A program made the translations under genes and the position numbers. The notes beneath the pieces are model-generated. The model made no database searches and was not told the DNA's origin. It was given only the letters and a program-made list of their open reading frames with translations. A DNA stretch of 12,570 nucleotides from Bacteroidota bacterium. Its GTDB lineage: Bacteria; Bacteroidota; Bacteroidia; Chitinophagales; Chitinophagaceae. The stretch is taken from positions 1-12,570 of the forward strand of contig JAEZCV010000216.1 in assembly GCA_023429985.1 (NCBI GenBank), read 5' to 3'. Below, piece after piece: positions 1-6,395 of this stretch. Position 1 is the first letter of the stretch, and each line of letters opens with the position of its first letter.

Positions 1-7
1 GGGTATG

Positions 8-38
8 CCTGCCCGTCCGTAGCTTTAGCGCAGGCGGG
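8..38 (+). repeat. 31-base GC-rich palindromic element, copy in cassette 1
   Basis: A GC-rich, imperfectly palindromic block beginning CCTGCCCGTCC and ending CGCAGGCGGG. The identical 31 bases recur at 4288-4318. It is flanked on the left by gggtATG and on the right by TGAGCC. Cassettes 2 and 4 have GGTATG joined directly to TGGGC at the same place, so this is an insertion into the Rhs coding sequence. Read in the cassette frame it encodes part of a VCLPVRSFSAGG-like peptide, as in cassette 3. Similar CCTGCCCGCC...GGCGGG palindromes are scattered through many bacterial genomes; that this is one of them is inference. Confidence 0.75.
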
Positions 39-458
39 TGAGCCACCAATGAACAAATAACGAACGAGGTACCTGATCCTTGTGATGAAACGGTAATAGG
101 CAGCAGGCGTTATGAACTCACGAATCATTTGGGTAATGTTTTGACAGTTGTTACAGATATGAAATGGTATAACGGCGAGTACTGGGAGGCGGATGTAATT
201 AATGTAAGAGATTATTATCCTGGCGGTATGCAGATGCCCGGAAGGACTTACTCCCTGGCTGATGGGTACAGGTATGGGTTTAATGGGCAGGAAAAATCTC
301 TCGAACTTGACACTGATGAAAACAGTTATTCTGCTGAATATTGGCAATATGATGCCAGAATTAGTCGAAGATGGAACCTAGATCCGAAGTGCGTAAAAGG
401 ATTGTCACCATTTGCTACATTCCAAAACAACCCCATAGCTTATACCGACATGAAGGGG
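39..458 (+). repeat. Rhs core repeat, copy 1 (mosaic, carries a stop)
   Basis: First of four copies of an Rhs repeat-associated core segment. From about 42 to about 219 it is almost base-for-base the same as copies 2-4 (encoding NEVPDP, YELTNHLGN, VLTVVTDMK, NGEYWEADVINVRDYYP). It then switches to another core subtype (YGFNGQEK, EYWQYDARISRRWNLDP, NNPIAYTDMKGD). In-frame TGA at 39-41 replaces the TGG (Trp) found in the other copies, so this copy is cut off from any upstream Rhs reading frame. The left end runs into the window edge. Confidence 0.85.
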
Positions 459-1136
459 GATACGGCACGTTTCGACGTTGTTCGAAGAACTTCAAACCAA
501 CAAACTCAAATTTTCCAGTATAAATATTATGATGGACAATTGAGAGATGAAAATGACAATATAGTCAATGATTTAAGTACTATTGATGCTACATTAAACC
601 AGCGTACATTAAGAATAGTTGGCGAGTTTAATGCAATTCGTGGGGAAAGCGAATTTGGAAAATTTTTGATTGACCATGTTACCGGTCATGAACGGGAAAC
701 AAGATATAGCACAACATTTAATCGTACTATAACAGGTTCAAATTATATTTTGTTTAATTTCGATCAAAGAGATTTAATTCCTACAACGGATGGCGTCGAA
801 CCAGTTTCACGCAATTTTAGGGCTACAATAGTTCATGAGTTCGCCCACCTATTTAATCATCTCGAAGGGTCAAGAAATGAAAAAGTGTGGGCTGAACTAC
901 CTATAGATAATCTTGGAAATAATGTGGTTATAAGATATGAAGAAGTGGTCGCCATGTCTGCGGAAAATATGTATAGGACACAAGTGGGGTTACCAATTAG
1001 GACACATTATGCGGTGTATGATAATGAAAGACCTGTGAATGATACTGAAATTGGAGGTACACCAGATTCTCACATACATTATAATTCAAATTTATTAATG
1101 AATTTGTATAGTTTATTTAAAAATCCATTAAGATAG
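129..1136 (+). CDS. Truncated Rhs core with M91/NleD-like zinc metallopeptidase tip
   Basis: C-terminal fragment of an Rhs-type polymorphic toxin. The frame is open from 42, after a TGA at 39-41, but the first usable start is a TTG at 129; the true start, if it is expressed, is uncertain. Residues 1-110 are Rhs core ending at DMKGD. The remainder (about 225 aa) is the variable tip. It carries HEFAH (residues 236-240), a zinc-binding HExxH, then an EEVVA segment near 271 and ENMYRTQVGLPIRTHY (279-294). HExxH followed by E..A and ENxYRxxxGLPxRxxY is the pattern of peptidase family M91 (type III effector NleD), so a zinc endopeptidase acting on a target-cell protein is the best guess. The next gene starts 1 base after the stop, as expected for a toxin/immunity pair. 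No signal peptide or Rhs N-terminus is present, so it may be silent until recombined into a full rhs gene. Confidence 0.75.
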   Translation: MGNVLTVVTDMKWYNGEYWEADVINVRDYYPGGMQMPGRTYSLADGYRYGFNGQEKSLELDTDENSYSAEYWQYDARISRRWNLDPKCVKGLSPFATFQNNPIAYTDMKGDTARFDVVRRTSNQQTQIFQYKYYDGQLRDENDNIVNDLSTIDATLNQRTLRIVGEFNAIRGESEFGKFLIDHVTGHERETRYSTTFNRTITGSNYILFNFDQRDLIPTTDGVEPVSRNFRATIVHEFAHLFNHLEGSRNEKVWAELPIDNLGNNVVIRYEEVVAMSAENMYRTQVGLPIRTHYAVYDNERPVNDTEIGGTPDSHIHYNSNLLMNLYSLFKNPLR

Positions 1137-1137
1137 T

Positions 1138-1701
1138 ATGTTTAAGACTTCATTTTTATTTATTTTTTTCCTCTTACTAAAGATCAGTTGCTTTAGCCAA
1201 ACTGACGCATCTAGCTCAGTATCCAACGATTCATTGCCCCATTGTTTAGGATCTATTTTTAAGACGGTATATGGAAAAGATTGGAACAATAAAGATGTTA
1301 AAATGTTAAAATTGGCACTGCAACAGCATAAGGATAAGGATTCTTTATTTATCATGCATGGAAAGGATTACATTTCTCGGTCTGCCTATTTTGTGGTGTT
1401 CAGCTATTGCGGAAATGATTCAGGGTTTCTGGATCGAAAAGATTATTTTTTATTGAATTATGGGTACGCAGCCAAATCTGAGCCTAAGCAGGAACTGATT
1501 TCGGATTATTTCCTTCGAAAAAGAGCTGATTCGTTAGTGAGAATGAACCTACGGTTGCCGAAAAAAGACTTTTTTAAAGTACTCATGGAAAATTTGCACA
1601 TAGACGTATATACCGATGAAGTAGGTTTAAATATTACGTGTCTATTTATTTACATGGGAAAGGGTATATCCAACTTTGAAGTTTATAATATTAAAAGATA
1701 A
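1138..1701 (+). CDS. Exported hypothetical protein, putative immunity partner of cassette 1
   Basis: 187 aa, not recognised by family. ATG lies one base after the stop of the metallopeptidase tip, so the two are almost certainly co-transcribed and translationally coupled. Residues 1-21 (MFKTSFLFIFFLLLKISCFSQ) form a clear Sec signal peptide with the -CFSQ end common in Bacteroidota. A Cys at residue 18 could suggest a lipobox, but the spacing is poor, so signal peptidase I cleavage is preferred. The mature part is hydrophilic, mixed alpha/beta, with no known motif visible. By position it is the candidate immunity protein; being exported, it would protect in the periplasm or envelope. A secreted accessory of the toxin is the main alternative. 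The base composition is AT-rich like the tip, unlike the core repeat. Confidence 0.65.
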   Translation: MFKTSFLFIFFLLLKISCFSQTDASSSVSNDSLPHCLGSIFKTVYGKDWNNKDVKMLKLALQQHKDKDSLFIMHGKDYISRSAYFVVFSYCGNDSGFLDRKDYFLLNYGYAAKSEPKQELISDYFLRKRADSLVRMNLRLPKKDFFKVLMENLHIDVYTDEVGLNITCLFIYMGKGISNFEVYNIKR

Positions 1702-1972
1702 AGGTGGATATAATTTCATGCTGTCCTAAAAGCACCAATAGAGATTTGGGACGACTTGGATTCGTCTTCTCTTTTTTAAGTGTCAAAAGTACTCATGTCA
1801 ATCATCTTTCAGTTTAAATAGTCTGCCTTTATTGCATAAAGAAGAATCAAAAGTAATTGTTTGCTTTGAACATATCCAGATAGCAATTGGCTTAATTTCT
1901 TAAACGCTCTACGCAACTATCATTAATTTTTTATTTTATTAATCTTGTATTGAGATTTGTCGGTAATCTCCC
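1702..1972. other. AT-rich gap between cassettes 1 and 2
   Basis: No credible gene on either strand. All frames are short and the composition is strongly AT-rich. It contains a weak hairpin with a T-rich tail at 1750-1777 and ends abruptly where the second Rhs core repeat begins (CAGCAGCCGTCTGGG). It is probably decayed sequence left when the cassette was laid down. Confidence 0.5.
1750..1777 (+). terminator. Possible weak rho-independent terminator after cassette 1 partner
   Basis: GACGA (1750-1754) can pair with TCGTC (1762-1766) around a 7-base loop, followed by TTCTCTTTTTT (1767-1777). The stem is only 5 bp, so this is suggestive only; its place 50 bases after a stop codon is right for a terminator. 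Confidence 0.35.
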
Positions 1973-2452
1973 AGCAGCAGCCGTCTGGGTATGTGGGCAG
2001 CCAATGAAGAAATAACGAACGAGGTACCTGATCCTTATGATGAAACGGTAATAGGTAGCAGGCGTTATGAACTCACGAATCATTTGGGTAATGCCTGCCC
2101 GCCGAAGCTTCAGCGAAGGTGGGTTTTGACAGTTGTTACGGATATGAAATTCTTTAACGGCGAGTACTGGGAGGCGGATGTAATTAATGTAAGAGATTAT
2201 TATCCTTTTGGTATGTTGATGCCGGAGCGTAGTTATACGGTGGATGCAAGCTACAGGTATGGGTTTAATGGCAAGGAGAACGATAATGATGTAAAAGGCG
2301 TTGAAGGTTCACAGCAGGATTATGGAATGAGGATTTATGATCCAAGGTTAGGGAGGTTTTTATCCGTTGATCCTTTGACGAAATCTTATCCTTGGTTCAG
2401 TCCATATCAATTTGCGGGGAATACTCCAATTGTTGCAATAGATTTGGATGGA
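1973..2452 (+). repeat. Rhs core repeat, copy 2
   Basis: Second copy of the Rhs core segment. The left end is abrupt: homology to copies 3 and 4 begins at CAGCAGC, encoding SSRLGMWAANEE, and an in-frame TAA lies at 1964-1966. The right end is the DLDG junction, after which the sequence is unique. It contains the 30-base palindromic element (2094-2123) but not the 31-base one. Confidence 0.88.
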
Positions 2453-3274
2453 TTAGAGAACCTTGATTTTAGAGTCGTTTTTGATAATAAATCAAGGACA
2501 TTAGTGTTAGTTAAACCAACAGAAGAGGAACTGAGGCAATTGAGTGAAACTGAAAGAACAGAAGCATTTCATTATGCTGGACATGGTATCGGTAATGGTG
2601 AGGCCGAGAAAGCCCTTAATTTGACAGGATTACCCCTGTTTTCATTATACTTAAGCATTGAAATGTTTATCCCCTCAGCCTGCAATTCTGGAAGTAACTT
2701 TGCAGAAATTCTTAAGGTCCCTAATGTTGTAATATTGGCAACTGATGAGCAAGTCAGTATTTTTATAGAAAATAACAAAGGAAGTCAATTTATTAGACGA
2801 TTGCCAGGCGCACAAGAAGAGTCTGAAAATATATATTATATGGGGACATACGCGAAAAGAGATTTGATTTGCAGAGTAGAGGGTAATCAGCAAGTGACAT
2901 TCAAGAATGTGTCTAAGATGATTTCTCTCACCCAAATTCAGTTATTAAATATCTCCGACAATAGTAAGAATAATATTATTGTCGATCAGGCAAGTACTTA
3001 TGAAGCATTTCAAGGAAGAGAAGTAGCGTGGCTTTCTAATTATAATGATCCTAATGCGACCGCTTCGGAAAGGCAGAATATAATTGACCAAGCTAAAAAT
3101 ATCCTATTAGCTCGAGATAAGGAACATGGAGTAGAAAAGGCCGAGGCAGCTAATAAGGGAATATGGATTAATGTAGAGACTAAATCAAGATATCCTATAC
3201 CTAACAACGTAATAGAACAAAAGGAAAAACCTGTTATTAGCATTAACGGAAATACTGGAATACAAACATGGTAA
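1991..3274 (+). CDS. Truncated Rhs core with caspase/CHAT-like tip
   Basis: 427 aa. Residues 1-154 are Rhs core (YPFGMLMPER, YGFNGKENDND, DYGMRIYDPRLGRFLSVDPL, DLDG). ACPPKLQRRW (35-44) is encoded by an inserted 30-base palindrome and is absent from cassette 4. The variable tip (155-427) has FHYAGHGIGNG (193-203) and IPSACNSG (227-234) followed by NVVILATDEQ. This His-Gly ... Ala-Cys-x-Ser-Gly layout is that of clan CD cysteine peptidases (caspase, gingipain, CHAT), with candidate dyad His198 and Cys231. A further stretch of about 170 aa after this block has no motif I recognise and may bind substrate or be a second domain. The first ATG (1991) is an internal Met of the normal Rhs frame (SSRLGM), so this is a 5'-truncated cassette. 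The downstream LRR gene overlaps its last 7 bases. The peptidase call is inference from motifs. Confidence 0.7.
   Translation: MWAANEEITNEVPDPYDETVIGSRRYELTNHLGNACPPKLQRRWVLTVVTDMKFFNGEYWEADVINVRDYYPFGMLMPERSYTVDASYRYGFNGKENDNDVKGVEGSQQDYGMRIYDPRLGRFLSVDPLTKSYPWFSPYQFAGNTPIVAIDLDGLENLDFRVVFDNKSRTLVLVKPTEEELRQLSETERTEAFHYAGHGIGNGEAEKALNLTGLPLFSLYLSIEMFIPSACNSGSNFAEILKVPNVVILATDEQVSIFIENNKGSQFIRRLPGAQEESENIYYMGTYAKRDLICRVEGNQQVTFKNVSKMISLTQIQLLNISDNSKNNIIVDQASTYEAFQGREVAWLSNYNDPNATASERQNIIDQAKNILLARDKEHGVEKAEAANKGIWINVETKSRYPIPNNVIEQKEKPVISINGNTGIQTW
2094..2123 (+). repeat. 30-base in-frame palindromic element, copy in cassette 2
   Basis: Begins CCTGCCCGCC and ends AGCGAAGGTGGG, with a central GAAGCTTC. 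CCCGCC (2098-2103) pairs with GGTGGG (2118-2123) through one G-T wobble. It lies between gggtaATG and TTTTGAC, which are directly joined in cassettes 1 and 4. The length is a multiple of 3, so it adds exactly 10 residues (ACPPKLQRRW) without breaking the frame. The identical element is at 4419-4448. No target-site duplication is visible. Confidence 0.85.
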
Positions 3275-4152
3275 AGATTTTATTCATTGTTGCACTAGCT
3301 TTGAGTTCTTCTGTGGGAATCGCTCAAAGTTGCATTGCTGATTCTAATGTAAACAGCAAGAAAATATTCTTTGAACTACTTGAAATTAAAAATTCTAAAC
3401 CAGATCAGGTATATCGGATTGACTTACTTAAGCCGGATACGCTTTTGCTTGAAGAAATGCGGGAATTTATACTTCCACTAAAAAATCTGAATGTTTTCGA
3501 GGCTTCTTCGTTGAAAATCACCGAACTCCCAAATGGATTTTCCAAAATGCCATGCTTAAATAAAGTGGTGCTTCGAAATAACAGAATTAAAGAAATTCCA
3601 TTTGAATTGTTGCAAAGCAAAACTTTGCAGAGGTTGGATTTATCCATTAATATGATAGATACCATCTCCAGCAAGGACTTAAATGGTATCCATCTTTCTG
3701 AACTTTTAATTCAGAATCAAAATGTAGATAAAGTTTATTTAAAAGGGGGTGGAGATGGTTCATCCAAATTGAAGAAACTATTATTAGATAATAATGCTCT
3801 TTCAATTTCAGCTGATTTTTTTTCATTTCCTAATCTTTTAGAGCTTTCCTTAAACAAATGCTCTATTGAAAGTTTACCTAACTTATCTGAGTGTCGCAGG
3901 ATTCAATATCTTTCCATCGCCAACAATTCTATAAAATCTCTTAGCAATGAACTTGACCATTTGAATGATTTAAGTTTCTTAGATTTATCAAATAACCCTA
4001 TTTCAAGTCTCCCTGAAGTTCTTTACACAAGTAATACCCTTACATATTTAGATCTTCGAGGAACAAACATAGCTTCAACTCTCAAAGAAAGGTTGTTGAT
4101 ATCACAAAAATTTTCAGAGGCAAATAAATTTTTGCAAATTATTTGGGAGTAA
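3268..4152 (+). CDS. Exported leucine-rich-repeat protein, putative immunity partner of cassette 2
   Basis: 294 aa. Residues 1-20 (MVKILFIVALALSSSVGIAQ) are a signal peptide. From about residue 70 to 275 there are roughly eight leucine-rich repeats of the LxxLxLxxNxLxxLP type (for example LNKVVLRNNRIKEIP, LSFLDLSNNPISSLP, LTYLDLRGTN). LRRs make a curved protein-binding surface and have no enzymatic role. The ATG overlaps the 3' end of the caspase-like tip gene by 7 bases, so translation is likely coupled and the pair probably works together. The best guess is an immunity protein that binds and masks the toxin outside the cytoplasm; the alternative is a co-secreted adaptor. The stop codon (4150-4152) lies directly at the start of the next Rhs fragment. 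Confidence 0.8.
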   Translation: MVKILFIVALALSSSVGIAQSCIADSNVNSKKIFFELLEIKNSKPDQVYRIDLLKPDTLLLEEMREFILPLKNLNVFEASSLKITELPNGFSKMPCLNKVVLRNNRIKEIPFELLQSKTLQRLDLSINMIDTISSKDLNGIHLSELLIQNQNVDKVYLKGGGDGSSKLKKLLLDNNALSISADFFSFPNLLELSLNKCSIESLPNLSECRRIQYLSIANNSIKSLSNELDHLNDLSFLDLSNNPISSLPEVLYTSNTLTYLDLRGTNIASTLKERLLISQKFSEANKFLQIIWE

Positions 4153-4162
4153 ATGGGCAGGT

Positions 4163-5533
4163 TTGATCTTGAAAAACATCTATTATTTCCGCGATGCGCA
4201 GGGTAATGTAATGGGTGTGTATAGCAAAGAAAATAATTCACCCATCTACTGGAACCAGCAGCACCTTTACGGCAGCAGCCTGGTATGCCTGCCCGTCCGT
4301 AGCTTTAGCGCAGGCGGGTGGGCAGCCAATGAAGAATTAACGAACGAGGTACCTGATCCTTATGATGAAACGGTAATAGGCCGCAGGCGTTATGAACTCA
4401 CGAATCATTTGGGTAATGCCTGCCCGCCGAAGCTTCAGCGAAGGTGGGTTTTAACAGTTGTTACAGATATGAAATTCTTTAACGGCGAGTACTGGGAAGC
4501 CGAAGTAATTAATGTAAGAGATTATTATCCTTTTGGTATGCTGATGCCGGAGCGTAGTTATACGGTGGATGCAAGTTACCGGTATGGGTTCAATGGCAAG
4601 GAGAATGATAATGATGTAAAAGGCATTGAAGGTTCACAGCAGGATTATGGTTTCAGGATTTATGACCCGAGGTTGGGAAGGTTTTTGAGTGTGGATCCGT
4701 TGACGAGAGAGTATCCTTGGTTTACGCCATACCAATTTTCTGGTAATAAACCAATTGCTTTTGTAGATTTAGATGGAAAAGAAGACAAGTGGTATATGGT
4801 TGAATATTTCTTAAGTGCCGACGGTTCATGTATAGAGAGGGTAGATATTCAGGACTTATCATATGAAAAGATAAATGGAGAACGTGTCCCCAGACCAGTG
4901 GGACCAAAAGGTCCTGGGGTTCAATTTCATATATACTTGTGGGTAAAAGAAGAAAATGGCAATTCGTGGAGACAACACGAAGCAGGAGAAACTTTCATTT
5001 CACCTAAAAAACCAAATTTCAATAAATTTTCAACTCTTTTAGAAAAATGGTCCACAGATATAAAACAATTTGGTTTTATTTTAACGGGAAATCAAACTTT
5101 TGAAGGACGAGCAGTTGACTTAGGTGGGACAGCGAAGAATGTTGAATCTCTAGATATTAGTGGAGTTTTTAATATGCTTAAATGGGCTAATTCTGATCTA
5201 AGTGACGCTTTTAGTAGTTTAAAGGGGAAAGGAGCATGGAAAGCTTATTCTCTTCTTAAAGGAATAAAATCACTAGTAGAAGTATTAGAGGAAGGGGCAA
5301 GTCATTTAAATTTAGAGAAACCCCAACATCCTGCCAATTCTAGTATTATTATTTCCTCTGATTATGCCCCATTTCCAAAACCTGACACCCATCGTGATAC
5401 CATAATTAATACAGATGCTGATGGTAATGTTATTGACACTACCATTTACCCGAGCTTGCAAGACATTAAAACAGGGAAAGGCAAAATGCATGAACCAGAA
5501 GTAAAGCCAACAAAAAAAAGGAATAATCAATGA
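4163..5533 (+). CDS. Truncated Rhs core with unrecognised C-terminal tip
   Basis: 456 aa from a TTG start; the frame stays open back to 4100, inside the end of the LRR gene, with no ATG, so the start is uncertain. This is the longest core fragment of the array: IYYFRDAQGNVMGVYSKENN and YWNQQHLYGSS precede the part shared with the other cassettes. It carries both palindromic insertions, giving VCLPVRSFSAGG (41-52) and ACPPKLQRRW (86-95). The core ends at DLDG (residue 205). The tip of about 250 aa is unknown to me. It has a beta-like first part with VPRPVGPKGPGVQFHIYLWV, a middle stretch with TFEGRAVDLGG, a helical part (KAYSLLKGIKSLVEVLEEG), then a Pro/Asp-rich tail and a basic end (KPTKKRNNQ). 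No HExxH, HNH or nuclease motif is evident. It overlaps the next gene by ATGA. Confidence 0.7.
   Translation: MILKNIYYFRDAQGNVMGVYSKENNSPIYWNQQHLYGSSLVCLPVRSFSAGGWAANEELTNEVPDPYDETVIGRRRYELTNHLGNACPPKLQRRWVLTVVTDMKFFNGEYWEAEVINVRDYYPFGMLMPERSYTVDASYRYGFNGKENDNDVKGIEGSQQDYGFRIYDPRLGRFLSVDPLTREYPWFTPYQFSGNKPIAFVDLDGKEDKWYMVEYFLSADGSCIERVDIQDLSYEKINGERVPRPVGPKGPGVQFHIYLWVKEENGNSWRQHEAGETFISPKKPNFNKFSTLLEKWSTDIKQFGFILTGNQTFEGRAVDLGGTAKNVESLDISGVFNMLKWANSDLSDAFSSLKGKGAWKAYSLLKGIKSLVEVLEEGASHLNLEKPQHPANSSIIISSDYAPFPKPDTHRDTIINTDADGNVIDTTIYPSLQDIKTGKGKMHEPEVKPTKKRNNQ
4288..4318 (+). repeat. 31-base GC-rich palindromic element, copy in cassette 3
   Basis: Identical to bases 8-38. It is inserted after tggtATG and before TGGGCAGCC. 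By itself 31 bases would shift the frame, but the flank just upstream (GGCAGCAG to TATG) is 4 bases shorter than in cassette 4, giving a net +27. The protein therefore stays in frame: LVCLPVRSFSAGG replaces RLGM between YGSS and WAANEE. Confidence 0.85.
4419..4448 (+). repeat. 30-base in-frame palindromic element, copy in cassette 3
   Basis: Identical to 2094-2123 and at the homologous place (gggtaATG before TTTTAAC). It adds ACPPKLQRRW to the predicted protein, between HLGN and VLTVV. Confidence 0.85.
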
Positions 5534-6021
5534 ATCTACTTTTTATTATTATAATTTGTTTTTCATTTTATTGTTGCAATTTAAAAAATGATAATTCCGA
5601 GGAATCCTCAAGAAATCAGGATTCTCTATATAAAAATTTTGTGGATAGTGTTTTTTGGAGAACTAATAGTAGTATTCCCGATAAGGAAAAACATGTTATG
5701 GTTAAAGAAGGTGCAAAGGAATACCATTTTGAAAAGTTCTTTAGTGATAGTAAAGGAGATTTGGTAAAATATTTCAGTTATAATGTAAATAAAGACTATA
5801 CCAATCATCAGGAATTCTATTATTTAGACGATCAACTGATTTTGGTGAGACTTATGAAAGTTTCTGATGGAGATGTTGTTTATAAAAGTGGATATTATTT
5901 TAAGAATAATACAGAAGTGTGGAATTACATGGCTGGAAACGACCCCAATACATCTGAAGCTTTAGTTTTAAGAGGAATGATGTATTTAAATTTATATAAG
6001 AAAGGACAAAATAAAAAATGA
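5530..6021 (+). CDS. Putative lipoprotein, candidate immunity partner of cassette 3
   Basis: 163 aa, family not recognised. It begins in the ATGA overlap with the preceding Rhs tip, a strong sign of coupled translation. The N-terminus (MNLLFIIIICFSFYCC) is a hydrophobic segment ending in two cysteines, followed by a polar, Asn/Ser/Glu-rich linker (NLKNDNSEESS). This is the look of a Bacteroidota lipoprotein, although the lipobox is loose and the n-region lacks a basic residue. The rest is rich in aromatic beta-like segments (VKYFSYNVNKDY, EFYYLDDQLILVRLM, YKSGYYFKNN). By context it is the immunity protein for the unknown tip, acting at the envelope. Confidence 0.6.
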   Translation: MNLLFIIIICFSFYCCNLKNDNSEESSRNQDSLYKNFVDSVFWRTNSSIPDKEKHVMVKEGAKEYHFEKFFSDSKGDLVKYFSYNVNKDYTNHQEFYYLDDQLILVRLMKVSDGDVVYKSGYYFKNNTEVWNYMAGNDPNTSEALVLRGMMYLNLYKKGQNKK

Positions 6022-6395
6022 TCTTTTTCTTACGCTCTAACTGCATCTAAATTTGATTAATTTATATTTATTAATTGTTATTCTTCAAGTTTTTAATTTA
6101 TGGAACCAGCCATTCTGTTTTGCAACGCAAAGCGTTTCCATCGGCCAATTGCACTGTGCCGCTTCTCTACTTTGGCAATAGCAGTATTTAATACTTCATT
6201 TGAAATAGCCCAATAAACTATCATAAGTTCATAATAATAAATTTATCATCATAACGTAATAGGCGAAATAATATAATTCTAAAATAGGTCTTCGGAGCGT
6301 GGGTAACTATTTAAACAAATACACTTTATTCTCTCTATTATTTTCATTGGAAATATTTATTCTTTATAAATATTCAATGAACAGAAGCAGGATTA
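6022..6395. other. Gene-free gap between partner 3 and orphan gene
   Basis: A 374-base AT-rich stretch without a convincing gene. About 6093-6224 is noticeably richer in G+C and, on the - strand, holds a 43-codon frame from ATG at 6224 (peptide beginning MIVYWAISNEVLNTAIAKVE and running through KRHSAIGRWKRF). This may be a remnant of a lost gene; I do not recognise it. No repeat of the core or palindromic elements was seen here. Confidence 0.45.

Larger units (their letters stand above)
4175..4777 (+). repeat. Rhs core repeat, copy 3 (longest; both palindromes)
   Basis: Third copy of the core segment, extending about 95 bases further left than copies 2 and 4 (YYFRDAQGNVMGVYSK is classic Rhs). 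It carries both the 31-base and the 30-base palindromic insertions. It ends at the DLDG junction, after which no similarity to other cassettes is visible. It begins within about 25 bases of the stop of the preceding LRR gene. Confidence 0.88.

Noticed and set aside
39..41. TGA read as Trp (alternative code) in cassette 1
   Set aside because: TGA ends several genes here (ATGA overlap at 5530-5533, TGATG at the aldehyde dehydrogenase/hydrolase junction), so the standard code applies.
1128..1355. - strand open frame of 75 codons opposite the partner 1 gene
   Set aside because: It lies wholly over the coupled signal-peptide gene on the + strand and shows no motif; a shadow frame.
1702..1990. A transposase or integrase explaining the repeated cassettes
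   Set aside because: No insertion sequence, integrase or attachment-like direct repeat was found in this gap, in the 6022-6395 gap or in 8463-8638; homologous recombination is the simpler cause.
4153..4189. ATG at 4153 as the start of cassette 3
   Set aside because: It is in a different frame from the Rhs core; only the TTG at 4163 is in frame.
1..4448. Repeated 30/31-base palindromes as parts of a CRISPR array
   Set aside because: Copies are far apart, lie within coding sequence and have no regular spacers; no cas genes are seen.
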